Assembly: GCA_013368315.1 (NCBI GenBank)
Contig: JAACJM010000169.1
Coordinates: 1-64,000, forward strand
Length of the DNA stretch: 64,000 nt
Reading direction: 5' to 3'
Source of the DNA: Tetrapyrgos nigripes
Taxonomy: Eukaryota; Basidiomycota; Agaricomycetes; Agaricales; Campanellaceae
The notes under the pieces are model-generated. The model had not been told where the DNA came from, ran no database searches, and saw nothing but the letters and a program-made list of their open reading frames with translations. Positions 44,601-56,155 of this stretch are shown in pieces. Position 1 is the stretch's first letter, and each line of letters starts with the position of its first letter. The position numbers and the translations under genes were made by a program.

Positions 44601-46185
44601 CAGCCACCCAACAAAAAAAAAATCGTATCTCCGTCAATTCTTCACCGTTTGCCACAATTATTAGAGCGTTGGAAAGCCCTTACTCAGCACTACAAACCCA
44701 CATTTCTACACCGATGATATATGACATTCCCTCGGTGCACAACACAGCATTATATGTATATTTATGTTCATAGTACTGCTGGCCAATCTTCCACCCACTG
44801 CTGCCCACTTCTCCATCCAATCCTGCCCAATCCTCCAGCCAACCCTGCCCAACCTGCCCACCAATCCTGCCCAACCCTGTCACCAACCCTGCCTCCGACC
44901 CGGCCCAATTTTGCCCCTGATCCTGCCCAACCCTGGGCTGAAACCCTAGTCCAACCCTGGAAACCCCCTAGTAACCCTAAGGCCGGCTTCAAATGCCATC
45001 ACCCCTTTGTAACGGCGCTTCGCTTCAACCACCATCACTACTCCTATATGTCTTTTGGTCCATTTTTAACCCTTCCTTACCCGTAACCGTGAAAACTCGT
45101 ATCCTTTGGCCAAGTATGGGTTTTCTGCGGGGAACGGGAAAGGGGCCGGGACGATGAGGACGAGGACGAGGGTATGAAGATGAAAATGAAGCAGCAAAAT
45201 AAAAGAAGAAAAGAAGAATACAGATAGAAGATGAGAAGCAAGAAACATGATAAAAAAGAACGTAACGCATTTGCTTACCCAAACAAAACTAAATGAAACA
45301 AAACAAGAACCCCCAAACGCTCAAACTCCCTAGTACCAACAGTTCTATCTCGTTCAGAGTTACAGGCTCCATATCTTGCAATTGGTTTTGCTGTTTCGGG
45401 GAACGCGGCTTCTATTACTCCTAACGGCATTGAGTAAAGTGAATAGAATATAGAGGTATATGTATATCCAAAGCCGAGGTGGTGAGGAGTGAGGAGGAGG
45501 GGAGGGGCAGGAGAGCAGAGCTAGAAGGGTGGAAGGGTGCTTTAGCATACGCCGTAGAAAGAAGGATAACCAAACGCCAACATAACAGAAAGGGGAAAGA
45601 GAGAAAGAAAAAAGAAAACGGGAGACGGGAGACGAACGACGAATCACGATACTCAGAGAGACAAATTATAAACATAAACGAAGGAGAAAGGGAAGGTTGA
45701 AGACGAATGGCGAATGATGAAGGGGAATAAAACTAGAACATGACGAGGAAAAAAGGACAAGGACAAGGAAGAAAACGAGGAAGAAAGCCCGAGTATGAGA
45801 AAAGAATACGGATATCAGGAAGAGGACAGGATGTTAATTGGTACAAGAGGACAAGGACATGAGGAAGTGAGGACGGGATATCAGTCGGCAATGGGCATAT
45901 GCATAGACGAGGACGGGTAGAGACCAGAGAATGGAAGGAGAAGGGAGAAGGGCGAGAATAAACTAAGAATAGCATAAGTAAAGTAAAGCGAAGAAATTCG
46001 TCTAGTACCAAAACTTAACAGGCGGCCTATTTTAAATAGTCTCAGAGTAGGAACAAGAGATTCGGAATGACGCTTCTCATGAGCACAGATCTGTCGCCAA
46101 ACCTCATAACCTTAAAATAAAAAAAAATGAAATCAACACAATGTTATATATGAAGTTAAAACTGACCTACCTCCAGGACATCGTA
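44601..46185. other. No gene; low-complexity tracts
   Basis: 44800-44985 is a degenerate CCAATCCTGCCCAACCCTG tract ending in CCCTAG/CCCTAA strings. 45100-46010 is strongly purine-rich on the plus strand. ORFs here are short and compositionally biased. The end of the stretch is the 3' side of the following minus-strand gene. Confidence 0.4.
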
Positions 46186-46714
46186 TCAGGTGCTCCTCTC
46201 TTCCGCACCTTCTTTCGACCTCTGCATAGACCGATACATCCTTGGGTAGATCCATTCTGGTTCTGCATTGTTTAGTTAGTCTCGAAATTGATCTACCGCA
46301 TAAAGCCGTCAAAGAAGACTCACCCGGCGTCAAGAACTTATCCGACCACTCGGTACAAACCACCTCAACCTCCTTCCAAATGTCAGGCTTTCCAAGTTGG
46401 TGCCAAATCCGGTTCACAAGCCCAGTATCGAAAGTTTTTGGTGGATAATTCCCATCAAAAGAACATAACACGTCCAGAACGTACAGATAGCGGATTGTTC
46501 CATCCCCGCGAGGTATTTCGATAATAGAATTCCCGATACCACGAACCATCCAGGTCTCATCAAACGCATATGCAGGATCCCCCTGACAAGTCACATCCAC
46601 CCATCCGTCTCCCAGCAAGCACCTTGCTAGCATGTCAATCTGCTCGAAGGTCAGGGCCATACCAAATAGAAAAGGAATTGGGACGGTCTTGTCACTGGAG
46701 TTGTGCGAGGTCAT
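46186..46714 (-). CDS. Hypothetical host protein, two exons
   Basis: Exon 1 46714-46324 and exon 2 46262-46186, with a 61-nt GTGAGT...GCAG intron, give 155 residues. If the intron is kept, the frame reads on to 46133 for 193 residues. The ATG at 46714 follows no better upstream start. The protein is soluble, has no signal peptide or membrane span, and contains several Trp-bearing segments (GDGWVDVTCQGDPAYAFDE, RIWHQLGKPDIWKE, EWSDKF). I do not recognise a domain. It is divergently oriented to the PD-(D/E)xK-like gene, with 269 bp between the two start codons, so they may share a promoter region. Confidence 0.6.
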
Positions 46715-46983
46715 GGTTCAAAAACAAGTGTTTTCAACATCACGTGCTCCTCGTCATTGCCAAGAACCTCTCAAACACGTGTCATGTCAATCCTCGAGGT
46801 TCCCGCGTTGCATGTTACCGGCCACAGTCATCCTCCTACCTTCACGATGCACCTCCCCACAATTACCCAGAAATTGAAAGAATTTGTAAAAAAATTTTGG
46901 GTGAGCTTTTTATTATAATTTCCTCTTCAGTCTGAGAATGCATTTCCAACTCCACCCAGTCAGAAACCCTAAATGACAATAAA

Positions 46984-48032
46984 ATGGCCGGCCACGAGTT
47001 CGTCAACCACATCGAACATTTTGCCAGCCACGTATGTCACCAATATTTATGAACTCTTGACCTCCAAATGACATTACTTATCAAAATCAGAACATCTACG
47101 AGCAGGAGCCTCCAACTGGCTATCTATACGACTGGATCTTTCACGCGAAATGGCAACCCAGCCAGCCTGATAAAGAGGAACATTTCATTGAAGGTCAATT
47201 GAAGTACGAAAGCGAAGTTGACGCCATCGTCAACGGCTACCTTGGATGGTATTGTCAGACATACCGTGGATTCAAGGTCTGTCCCCAATGGTCATACCAG
47301 GCACCAACACAATACAGAGAACCGGAACCCGCCTGGTCGTTATTCGGTCACAATTACCAATCGCTCCCACCTCAACAATCAATAGATGGATTAAAGGAAG
47401 ACCTAGGCTTAATCACCGAGACACCTCCACGCTGGCGTCCACTCCCTGCCACCTCATACTCTCCCCTTTCCTCTCAGCGTCCACCCCCCGTTTTACGTCC
47501 CCCAGTTTCCTGGGACCACATCATGCATTACTCGAATAATACCCCCGAATCACTACAACAGGTCATTGACCAGCTTGAACGCCCTCGAGATCAACCATCA
47601 CCTACCCCAGTTGTCTTTGACAATCTCGGCCGCGCTGTCAACGAAAATTCAAAAATCAGTGGGAGGCCTGATTTTTTGGTTACGTTGGAGATGCACGATG
47701 GAACCCAGAAGCCTATCATTCTTGTCGAAGATAAAATCAGGAATAGACGGAAGGCAAGAACACAAATTCTGCAATACATGAACGATTTCCCTTCGGGCGA
47801 CAACCAGCCCCTTCTAGGCATGTTATTCATTTTGGACAAGAAGGGTTTACACCTTTCTCTTTTCCAGCGCTCTCAGAATGGGGAAGTCGCTATAGTCCAC
47901 AGCTTCATCAGACAATCGCACTCACAATCACAGGAGAAAATCTGGTTTTCACCTCTCGATCCTTTCGTACACCGACATATCGTTGAGACAGTCGACCACG
48001 CTCTCAGGTATCGCGAGACTGAGAACAATTGA
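46984..48032 (+). CDS. Hypothetical protein with PD-(D/E)xK-nuclease-like motif
   Basis: Exon 1 46984-47031 and exon 2 47091-48032, with a 59-nt intron, give 329 residues from the ATG at 46984. The N-terminal half is Trp/Tyr/Pro-rich (GYLYDWIFHAKWQP, GYLGWYCQTYRGF). The C-terminal half contains SGRPDFLVTLEM, then KPIILVEDKIRNRRKARTQI. The Asp at residue 210, the Glu at 229 and the Lys at 231, on adjacent predicted strands and followed by a helix with Gln (QILQYM), match the core of the PD-(D/E)xK nuclease fold used by restriction enzymes and repair nucleases. Many mushroom proteins of unknown role carry this fold, so DNA cleavage is possible but unproven. No stop or frameshift is seen. Confidence 0.65.
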
Positions 48033-49711
48033 CAATACTCCTTCCTGTCTCAATATCCGACTATCTTACCACGATCGAGTGGATGTGCATCTGGCTTGCA
48101 GAATTTGATATGAAGGGTGTGTATGGGATCAACGATGTTCAGGTTAGCCAAGATAAAAAAGCACTCCGTATATATGCACTACTCTCGTCCTGCTGTGAAA
48201 TCTTATTGACGCTCTTTGATATGTATACCCTCGTCCGAATAGCTTTTCATCCCTTTCAAACAAGCCTCAAGGCTGACTCTCAGGATGTGCAGAATGAATG
48301 GCATGAGCGAGTCATTTTACGAATCATTAGCAACTTTAAATTCATAGATTGACTCTTATAGAAGCCGATGCCTCGAGTTGGCCTCGAGGCATAGGAATGA
48401 CTGAACCACGCTGGGATAATACAGTGGGTGTACTTCGAGTGTGTCTCTTCATCTTGAGTGAGATGATGATGAAGCGCGTACATCTTTATGTGAAAGTCGA
48501 GTCAACGATTGTCATGATGTGCATATCAGTTCTATCTCATCGAGCTCACGAAACTGGGAAGGGACTCGGACGTCTCCGGTGTGAGCAGATGTGCTGGGGA
48601 TGGACAAAATAAAAGCCTATGTGCACATCAGAATGTTCTACCTTTCTTATGCTGCGGAATCGTTGTCACAACTAGAATCCCTACGAACGGAAGACCTTGT
48701 TTCTGCATCAATTATTATTCGACGCACATTAAGGCACCATCCTTAATGTTCGATGATGCCACGGTGTGCATACAGTACTATCGACCGCCGAAGAGGGTGT
48801 CCCTTCTTAGGATACTCATTTTGAATAGGATGTGAATACTTAGTATGTTTCGCTGAAGTACATCGGACTGACGTCGACCAGGGGTACACCGGACAAAGTA
48901 ATGAAGGAAGTGATGCAACACATGCGAAAGAAGTAATGGACTCAAGGGTAACCCCAGAATCACTGCAGGAGCCCTACCTCAAATACCACCGGCCGAATGG
49001 TGCCATTCTGCCGGTGGTATTCGAGGTAGGGTTGAAAACCCTTGGAAAGGAGCATGGCTATCGGAATGGAACGTGTAATTTTATCATTGAAAGACGATCA
49101 CTATGACACACCTCGAAGTGATAGCGCTTTGAGGAGAGGGTAATATCGTCGCCGTCAAAAGACCTAGGGTTTTGAAGACAGACATCAAAGCGAAATGGAT
49201 CGTAGTCTTACAATATATCCTATCGCTATTTGCTCCCGTCCGTATACATATCGCTTGTCGTTTTATACCAAAATCAAATCTCTGACTTTTTTCAGTCAGT
49301 AGCGTTACTATCGTATGTATGCGACTTGTCCAATGCTCATGCATTTATATCTGTTTTGTCAAGCTGGATTCTTGCCTCAAACGTTGGCTTTGCGTGTTGG
49401 ATTGTATGCAGGGTGAGCGTCTGCGTTAGCGAACAGGCGGATCATATTAAAGGATTCGCTGGAGGTAGGGCTGCCATGGTCGTTGCGGTTTTAGTTTGTT
49501 GACCTGCTCAGGCTCGACAACTCGAAGATCTGGTGGTTCAAGAAGACCTGAGTATGTTTTATGTACGTGTATTGGCATAAGGCATTTGTAGTATTTACAT
49601 AAAAGTACGTGCATGGACCCAATTATTTCGGAACATAGGCAGTACTGGTTCTTCTGAATCAGATCATCATGGAATCTACAACCCATGGAAAGTTCTGAAC
49701 AACAGGAAGCG
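48033..49711. other. No gene recognised
   Basis: Short ORFs at 48029-48352, 48349-48612 and 49230-49502 lack recognisable motifs. One long hairpin at 48972-49031 is listed separately. Confidence 0.3.
48972..49031. repeat. 22-bp-stem hairpin element, copy 1
   Basis: CCCTACCTCAAATACCACC plus GGC pairs with GCC plus GGTGGTATTCGAGGTAGGG across a 16-nt loop (CGAATGGTGCCATTCT), with one mismatch. A second, damaged copy lies at 54993-55036. Confidence 0.8.
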
Positions 49712-50209
49712 TTAACAACAGATTTTGATAGAACTCTGATCAGCGCACCTTTCAACATCATCATTGCTTACAATTGCCCAACTTATCAACTTTCTCATTT
49801 CCTCGTTACCGCGAGTAGTTCCCAGACGAGCAGGGCTACTCCAGTCCTCTGGTATACCACCCGTATTATTGGTGAAATGAAGGACATCATCCTCGTCGAT
49901 CGCAGCCTGCATGTCATCTTCAACTACCGGATCATCCTCAGCACTCTCTTCACCTCTATGCTGATCAGCAGCTTTCTCAGCAACACTGTCAGCAGAAGAG
50001 TGCGGCCCCTCGGAGGCATCAAATACTCGATAGCAGTACCACGGACCTACTGCCGCCACCAGGACTACCTTTTGTGGAAGGCTATCACCATACTGACCTC
50101 TATACTTCTCCAAGGATTTAAAATAAAGGACACCCTGGTGCTCCACTTGTTCAATTGCTTCAAGAAAGGAAGAAACAACTGCTTTGGTGGCTTGTTCATT
50201 CTTTGGGCC
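49712..50209 (-). pseudogene. Host gene fragment, no start codon
   Basis: The minus-strand frame is open from 50209 (preceded by TAA) to 49712, 165 codons, without an in-frame ATG. It includes FLEAIEQVEHQGVLYFKSLE, then GDSLPQKVVLVAAVGPWYCYR, and an acidic region. These have the look of a conserved exon (regular hydrophobic pattern, no low complexity), and I associate a similar GPWYCYR string with mushroom hypothetical proteins. The upstream side changes abruptly into degenerate AGGGTT repeats, suggesting truncation. Function unknown. Confidence 0.45.
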
Positions 50210-52651
50210 TTAGGGTTATAGGGAGGTTCGTAGGGTTCGATTAGGGTTCGAGCCTAGGGTCGGCTTACAGGGTTGGGCAGGGTTGGGCCTAAATTGATGG
50301 GGGGACCCACAATGGTCATAGTGGAATACTATTCTTGTGAGGCAAAGAGGACAGCGGAAGTACACAGCATTGCTTGGGACTGAGTGAGGGCGAATGCGAG
50401 CGAGGAAGAGATAGAGGAAGAGAAGAATATGGAGCTGGAAAAGTCACGGAGTAGAGCCTAAGTTTACTCAGCTTAAAGCGAGTCGGAATCTAGTCTTTCG
50501 GCACAGAGATTTCTTAACCAAATCGCTTCCGGATTTTTTGTATGTATTAGAATACTACCAATGGTCTTGTAGCCTCGTTCAAGTGAATGAATAGGGATCA
50601 CGGGGAGTCCTAAAACAGCGACGTCCCTAAGTATTTTGAGCGACAACGCGAAATAATACTAAGTATCTGATGGCTACGCCTACGAGACTTAGTGAGTATG
50701 TGAGGACTCGGATGGAAAGAGTGATATAGTCCGTACCTCTGGGTATCCACTGGCGATCTTGGTGTCGATTTCACCACGAGAATCTGACGGGATGAGAGGG
50801 TCTGTGTATGAGGGGATGAGAATATGCGCCAAAAAAGTAGTAAAAAAACGAGAGCGAGTACATGTATGTGCGCGAAATTACAAGGCCCTTTAGGCCGAAT
50901 TAACTTATGTCTTCTTCGTCTATAACGATGTCCTTCACGCTTCCTGAAAGCTCCCTATATATAGAGAAAGAGAGACAAATCACTCACGCGGCAGCCTCTT
51001 GTTTAAAACCATCCAACCCTCCTTGCTAGCTGCCACTTCCTGTCACGGCTAGACCTGAGTACGAAGTCCTTGGCTAAGCTCTGAAATTCCAGCGTATTTA
51101 GGATTAAACAGCAGGTGTATAAAGTGGAATGTAAAGAAACCAGAACCAGGTACTCACGTCCGACACCTTAACGTTCCTATACTGTAGACAAAACGCATGT
51201 TCCCCAACTCTACACCGATAATTGGAACGTAAGATGGAACCACCTGAGCCATCATGAGGCCGTTAGAATGTCGAACTTGCGTCTGTTAACGACCTGTAAA
51301 CATAAAGTCAAGAAATTTCTTTCAAAGGGATCGCGCGCATACAAGTTGGCAAAAATAAGAATATTATTGCTGTTCCAACTAAGTACACTGAGTATACTAA
51401 ACTACGACTAACCCAGCCTAAGTTCCCGTCAAATCAAAAGATTACTACCTGCCAGATGATCAAACTCTTGAAGCCCTGTGAAGCACTAAGGGGTTGCAAA
51501 AGCGGTGGGCGGACGATGCTGAAGAGTTGGGGAAGGTGAAAGGGTTGAATCCCCTTGACTGCATTGAGCAGGAGAGGAGTTGATGGTGTTTTGTCTTGAG
51601 TCGTGCTGCACGTATTGATGGCATCGGAAAGGGAGTTGATGAATTGAGAGGGGGAGGATTAAGGGTCGTTGAGGCGGTCGGGATGCGGCTCGAGGGCTTG
51701 GCGCGACGAATAGGAAAGCGGGGGAGGGAAGACTAACAAACCTAGAGTAAGTGCGAGTCAGGAGGGAGAAAAAAGAGGAAACATGCAGTGGTTACGCACC
51801 TAGAGTTGCCACATATTTCAATCCCAAGTGGCCACTAGACCCTAACGAGTCCACGCCTGCTCCTTAAACCCTAACCGTGTATTCCAAACAGTCTATGCCT
51901 GATACCCAAACCTAACCCCTCGCCTACCACTGAAAGCGAGCGAGAAGTTGGACGAGAGGTGGAAGGAGAAGGAGAGGTGCCGGCAGTCTTGAGGTAGGAC
52001 GCAGGGACATGGAGGAGGTGGATGAAAAGATGAGTAAAGCTGTAATAAATTTAAAAAAAGAAGGGTTAATCAAAAGGAAAACGAAAGCATAGCAAATGCC
52101 ACACACCTGGGCGTCACCATAAACCTACAACCGGCATCCACAACCATTTCCACAACCACTTAACACTGACGCTCACACCTCGCAACGTCCATCTTAATCC
52201 TTACCTCAATCTCTGCCCTAACACTTCCCTAACGACCGAGTAGACCTGTAAAATAGTCGTTAGTGAGTACTATAACTGCCTCCAACCCGTTACCTCTCTG
52301 CTGCTCGTGTTGTTGGACCCAGGTGGTACGATTCCATGACCAACCCGAGCAGCAGGGAGACACCGAGGCGGCAGCAGCGAGAAAGCAAGCAGAACATTAC
52401 TCACCGGTTCCTAGTATGAATCAAAGCTCCTAGAACTTTAAAGAGTCGAATCTGAGCATATTAAGCGCAGAAAAGCGCCACTGTTCACCAGCGGACCCGC
52501 ATATCAAAAGCGGTTGCCTGTATATGCGGTCAAATTGGTCAATGCCTTTGCCAAACGACGAAAAACAACTTACTTTGAAGTTTGAGAAGGATCTTGAGGT
52601 GGCTTGAGGCGAGGGAGTGGTAGAGTCGAGGTCGTAGGCGGAGATGATGGT
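50210..52651. other. Long stretch without a recognisable gene
   Basis: 50210-50290 has degenerate TTAGGG/AGGGTTCG repeats. 50885-50910 (CCCTTTAGGCCGAATTAAC) resembles 18630. No long ORF, splice chain or transposon ends were found in the rest. Confidence 0.3.
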
Positions 52652-52662
52652 GGTTCAGAAGC

Positions 52663-54620
52663 GGTATAGGTAAATCTGCGGGTACCCCCTGCGGGGCTGC
52701 GGGTACGGCCCGGGTACCAGTAATCATTTGAGTTCACCAATGTATGACATACATACGAGCATTTGTAACATAGTAGAGAGGCGTAAAAGTGTACATAAAG
52801 CTTGTAAATGGACTTCAACGAAGTGTAGTGAAACTCAAATGTACATGGATAAGCACAGCCACTTACTCCCATTCACATTAGAGTCTCATTGATAACTCAA
52901 GTATTTCTCCACAAAACAGCCTGGATATTATTGCTAAAAGCCTATTGCATGCAGTAGAGACTATTTTCATTCTTTGCATGCCAATATTCTATGAGTTATG
53001 TACCAAAATTACCCTTAGACTCGAAATGAAGCCTGCACATGAATAAAACTCTTCATAATTCGCATTGTAAATGCAGTCTACTCATTCTAATACATCACTG
53101 AGCTAATGTTTCAAGTGTTTACTAAGGCAATTTGTAGATCCAATTCCTAGAAAAGTCGAGATCAATGTGAATTTAGCCTAAGATTTAGTAGAATTTATGA
53201 TAGAAATTCATTTCTACACATTGAATATGTCAAGGTACTGGCTATTAGTACAGGAGCTACAGCATTCCTTATTTTCAATCCATTAGAAGTGATTTAGATG
53301 TTGTGTGGATGCTGGTAATGCACCCGCATGGTACCCGCATGGTACCCGCAGTGGCTGTGCACATGCGGGTACCCATGCGGGCACCATGCGGGTACCATGC
53401 GGGCACCTATGCGGGTACCTAGTGGATACTGTGTTTCTCGCCTTTATGTTGTATGAGAGTCCGTTGGAAGGAACTAATGGTATTTGCACATATATACTAC
53501 TGTCCTGGCATGAACGAAAGTTCAGTCTTTCTGACAAAAAAAAAATCCAAAAAAATCTGAAAAAAATAGAAAATGTCAAATCTGGCCTTAGCTTCTTTTG
53601 GCTGTGATGTGTGACTGAACTCTTATTCATGCTGAGACAGTAACCTGCCTGCTGTAGTAATATTCAGTATCATTCTCATGGATCTCATGATCAAAATTTC
53701 AGCAGGCTGATAACAAGGACTCTGTATCTACATTTATGACTCTGAACTACTTAGTATGCCTCCCAGATCAGTATTCTAAATTATTGTTTCCTTTGTTTCT
53801 TGGATTTTTTATTATTCTCTGTCTCCTCAGTCTCTTTTGTTTGATCTGCCACCCGCTTAGATCTACGCAACTGTGCATTCTCCTGGACTGTCTGCAATGT
53901 CTTAACTACTTTCTCTTTAGCAAGGTCAGGCCTTTCAGCTGTAAGTCCAGCTTCTTGTAAAGCCTTTTTACTACGTTCTGCTGCTTGTTCCTTGGTCAAT
54001 GGCCTTGGTTTTGGCCGTGGAGGTGCATGGTTCTGCTTCTCTGCCTCCTTCTCCCTTACCTTCTGCTCCATCTTCTCTCTTTCAGCTTTACAAAATTCAC
54101 TCTCCTAAACCACAGTTAGCAAGAACAATATTTAATAACGCCAAGATAATACTGCACCTCAAGGTCAGATTCTGTAGCAACACGCAGATCTGGATCATTT
54201 TTCTCTGGACCATCATAAGGCCACCACAAATCCTCAGGAGGACCAACATCCAGGCCCCATTGTTCGCTTCCTGCCACACCAGCCTTCTGTGATCTATCAA
54301 ACATGACTTTTTCCAGAATTTGGAGAGCCTCTGTCAATGATAGGTGATGCTGAGTCTTGCATATACCACATAAATCCCATCATTTTTGTATGAATGATTT
54401 TACCTCAATACCGACAGCGCTTTCTGTTCTTTGTGAAATTGCTACACAACAGACTCTGCATTTTGAAAGGACTATCTACACAATAAAAAGAGCAATTAGA
54501 AGGCTTAATCAACTAAGATTCTACATGATAAGCAAAGGGTAATGGGTACCCGCATCACCCGCATCACCCGCATGTACCCGCTGTGTACCCGCATGGGGTA
54601 CCCGCAGATTTCTGATACCC
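52663..54620. mobile_element. hAT-like non-autonomous element with captured exons, 1.96 kb
   Basis: The left end reads GGTATAGGTAAATCTGCGGG and the right end, inward on the minus strand, GGGTATCAGAAATCTGCGGG; both continue into TACCCC. GGTTCAGAAGC flanks both sides (52652-52662 and 54621-54631). hAT elements give 8-bp duplications, so part of this 11-bp match may be chance. Clusters of ACCCGCATG and CATGCGGGT at both ends and at 53320-53425 look like the subterminal repeats to which hAT transposases bind. No hAT transposase domain is present. Confidence 0.65.
53781..54475 (-). CDS. Unknown multi-exon gene inside the hAT-like element, 5' end missing
   Basis: Exons 54475-54404, 54355-54158 and 54104-53781, with introns of 48 and 53 nt, each hold whole codons and join to 197 residues ending at the stop 53781. 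A good acceptor (TTTTTATTGTGTAG) precedes the first exon, but no start exon is visible between it and the element end. The start has a Cys cluster (CRVCC), the middle GLDVGPPEDLWWPYDGPEK, and the C-terminal half is highly charged and helical (coiled-coil-like, KEKVVKTL, then Lys/Glu repeats that could be a nuclear signal). I do not recognise a family. A host gene fragment captured by the transposon, or a remnant of the element's own second gene, are both possible. Confidence 0.55.
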
Positions 54621-54992
54621 GGTTCAGAAGCAAGAGAGGTTGTGACGTAACCGTCACTAACCAACCGAATAAACGCGATTCTCTTCTCTCCAAAATGGGA
54701 GGATCACACCAAGAAGGGATGCAGAGCTGACGCAACCTTTTGAGAAAGCGATTGTCGGTCTGCGAGGGTTTATATTAGATTGAAAGAGAAGAATAGAGGA
54801 GTAATATCATTTGTACAGTGCATGTAAGTGTAACTAGTTTACTTTACATACACACGACTATCTGTGTATCGTCAGTCTGGTTCAACGAGACTATATTTAC
54901 TTATAGTTGTACTGCCGAGGGTTTTTTGTATGACCTAAAATGGATCACCGTCAGACTTAACCCATGAAGAGGTACGGGATTGAAAAGCAACA

Positions 54993-55036
54993 CCTACCTC
55001 GAATACCACCGGCCGAATGGTGCCTATTCGAGGTAC
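54993..55036. repeat. Hairpin element, copy 2, right arm shortened
   Basis: CCTACCTCGAATACCACC plus GGCCGAATGGTGCC matches copy 1 at 48973. The right arm keeps only TATTCGAGGTA, having lost the GCCGGTGG part. Confidence 0.7.
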
Positions 55037-55048
55037 TAGGCCTTTCAG

Positions 55049-55174
55049 CAGAGCTCGAAATTGGTGCGTATGAAATTGGAGACCCTCGACTCGGAGCTGA
55101 AGAGGGAGTTACAAGCTTGGGAGAATTGGGTTCAAAGAGTGATCAAAGGGCTGAAGAATCTTCTCGCTGCGTAG
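55049..55174 (+). pseudogene. Terminal-exon remnant, coiled-coil-like
   Basis: After a CCTTTCAG acceptor, 41 codons read as an amphipathic helix (KLVRMKLETLDSELKRELQ, then WENWVQRVIKGLKNLL) and end in TAG at 55172. The heptad pattern suggests the C-terminal end of a host protein whose other exons are gone or interrupted by the hairpin element just upstream. Family not identified. Confidence 0.35.
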
Positions 55175-55618
55175 GGAAGAACATGGTGTGTATCATTCCA
55201 CTCTTCTTCATACATATTCATTCACTTCTGTCAGGATCCAGAATAACCCGCAAAATTTGAGCCAATGTATTATGCACCGGTAAGTGAATGGACATTGATA
55301 ATCTCTCTAAACTGACATATTCCTAACCTCTGCCATCCTCCATTTGCGCCGGGAACACCAGTGGTCTAATCAGTCAACATGTGGATTTTGTACTGGCGCA
55401 GGTACAACGAACATAAATAACTACACGCCTATGTAGAACTGCTTATGTCTATCATCTTTCGAGGCTAGTTCTTCACAAGGAGGTCAATAGAATAAGCACT
55501 CGAAACTATGTGCTAAAACACTGCAACACGGCCATCCAGAAAGAAAGTAGGTCGCTGAGCATAAACGGACGTGGTCAACTACTAAAAAAACACGTATGGA
55601 GTTGATTCTTACCTGCGC

Positions 55619-56155
55619 TTATCTGAGATGAACACGGTAGTCCGTCACTGAGAGATCGATGTCGTCGGAAATCCACCACTTCGGACGTTTCGGAATTCCT
55701 TCCTTCTTCCAGATCCCAATCATCTTTTTTGCAGCTGACAAGGAGAACGTCGGAAACGGTATCTCGGTTGAGTGATTATCCCAAAGGACTAAGACCAGGT
55801 CTGCATGCTTCAACAGTGGAGTGTGTATTTGCATTTGGAATGGCGCGTCCGCTAGACCGCAGTCAATGTTGAGCTGTCGGACAGCGTCGTTCCACGCAAG
55901 CAAGAGACCGGAAAAGCCGAGCTCTTCACGCCGAGGCGAGAGGCCTTTTCTGACTGCGTAGTCGATTAGCTCATCCCAGGAGAAACCGAAGCCATAGACA
56001 AATCTAGGGGGATTGTGGTGATAGAAGGGACTGGGATTGTAGGGTAGAGGCAGCTTGGTCCAGGGTTCATTGACTTCCATATATTTGAGAGTCAGGCATT
56101 CATTGATCTGAGAACAGCGTGAACAGACGCAAGGGAGCAGAAACGGGACACGCAC
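55619..56155 (-). CDS. Hypothetical host protein, probably interrupted by the Gypsy element
   Basis: 178 codons are listed from the GTG at 56155, but the same frame stays open upstream to at least the putative LTR border at 56222, with no ATG, so the true start is missing. The first in-frame Met is 26 residues in (MEVNEPW). Sequence includes CVCSRCSQINECLTLKYME, a four-Cys cluster that could bind metal, GFGFSWDELIDYAVRKGLSP, and near the C-terminus RPKWWISDDIDLSVTDYR. It looks like a genuine conserved exon, but I cannot name the family. The insertion of the retroelement in its 5' part is inferred from position alone. Confidence 0.5.
   Translation of the reverse strand: MRVPFLLPCVCSRCSQINECLTLKYMEVNEPWTKLPLPYNPSPFYHHNPPRFVYGFGFSWDELIDYAVRKGLSPRREELGFSGLLLAWNDAVRQLNIDCGLADAPFQMQIHTPLLKHADLVLVLWDNHSTEIPFPTFSLSAAKKMIGIWKKEGIPKRPKWWISDDIDLSVTDYRVHLR

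Larger units (their letters stand above)
54632..55618. other. Mostly unannotated, with one exon remnant and one hairpin
   Basis: Apart from the hairpin copy at 54993 and the exon-like stretch at 55049-55174, no coding or repeat signal was recognised. Confidence 0.3.

Noticed and set aside
50205..50290. TTAGGG/AGGGTT strings suggesting telomeric repeats (also inverted at 44930-44985)
   Set aside because: The units are degenerate and irregular, flanked on both sides by ordinary sequence; no true telomeric array is present.
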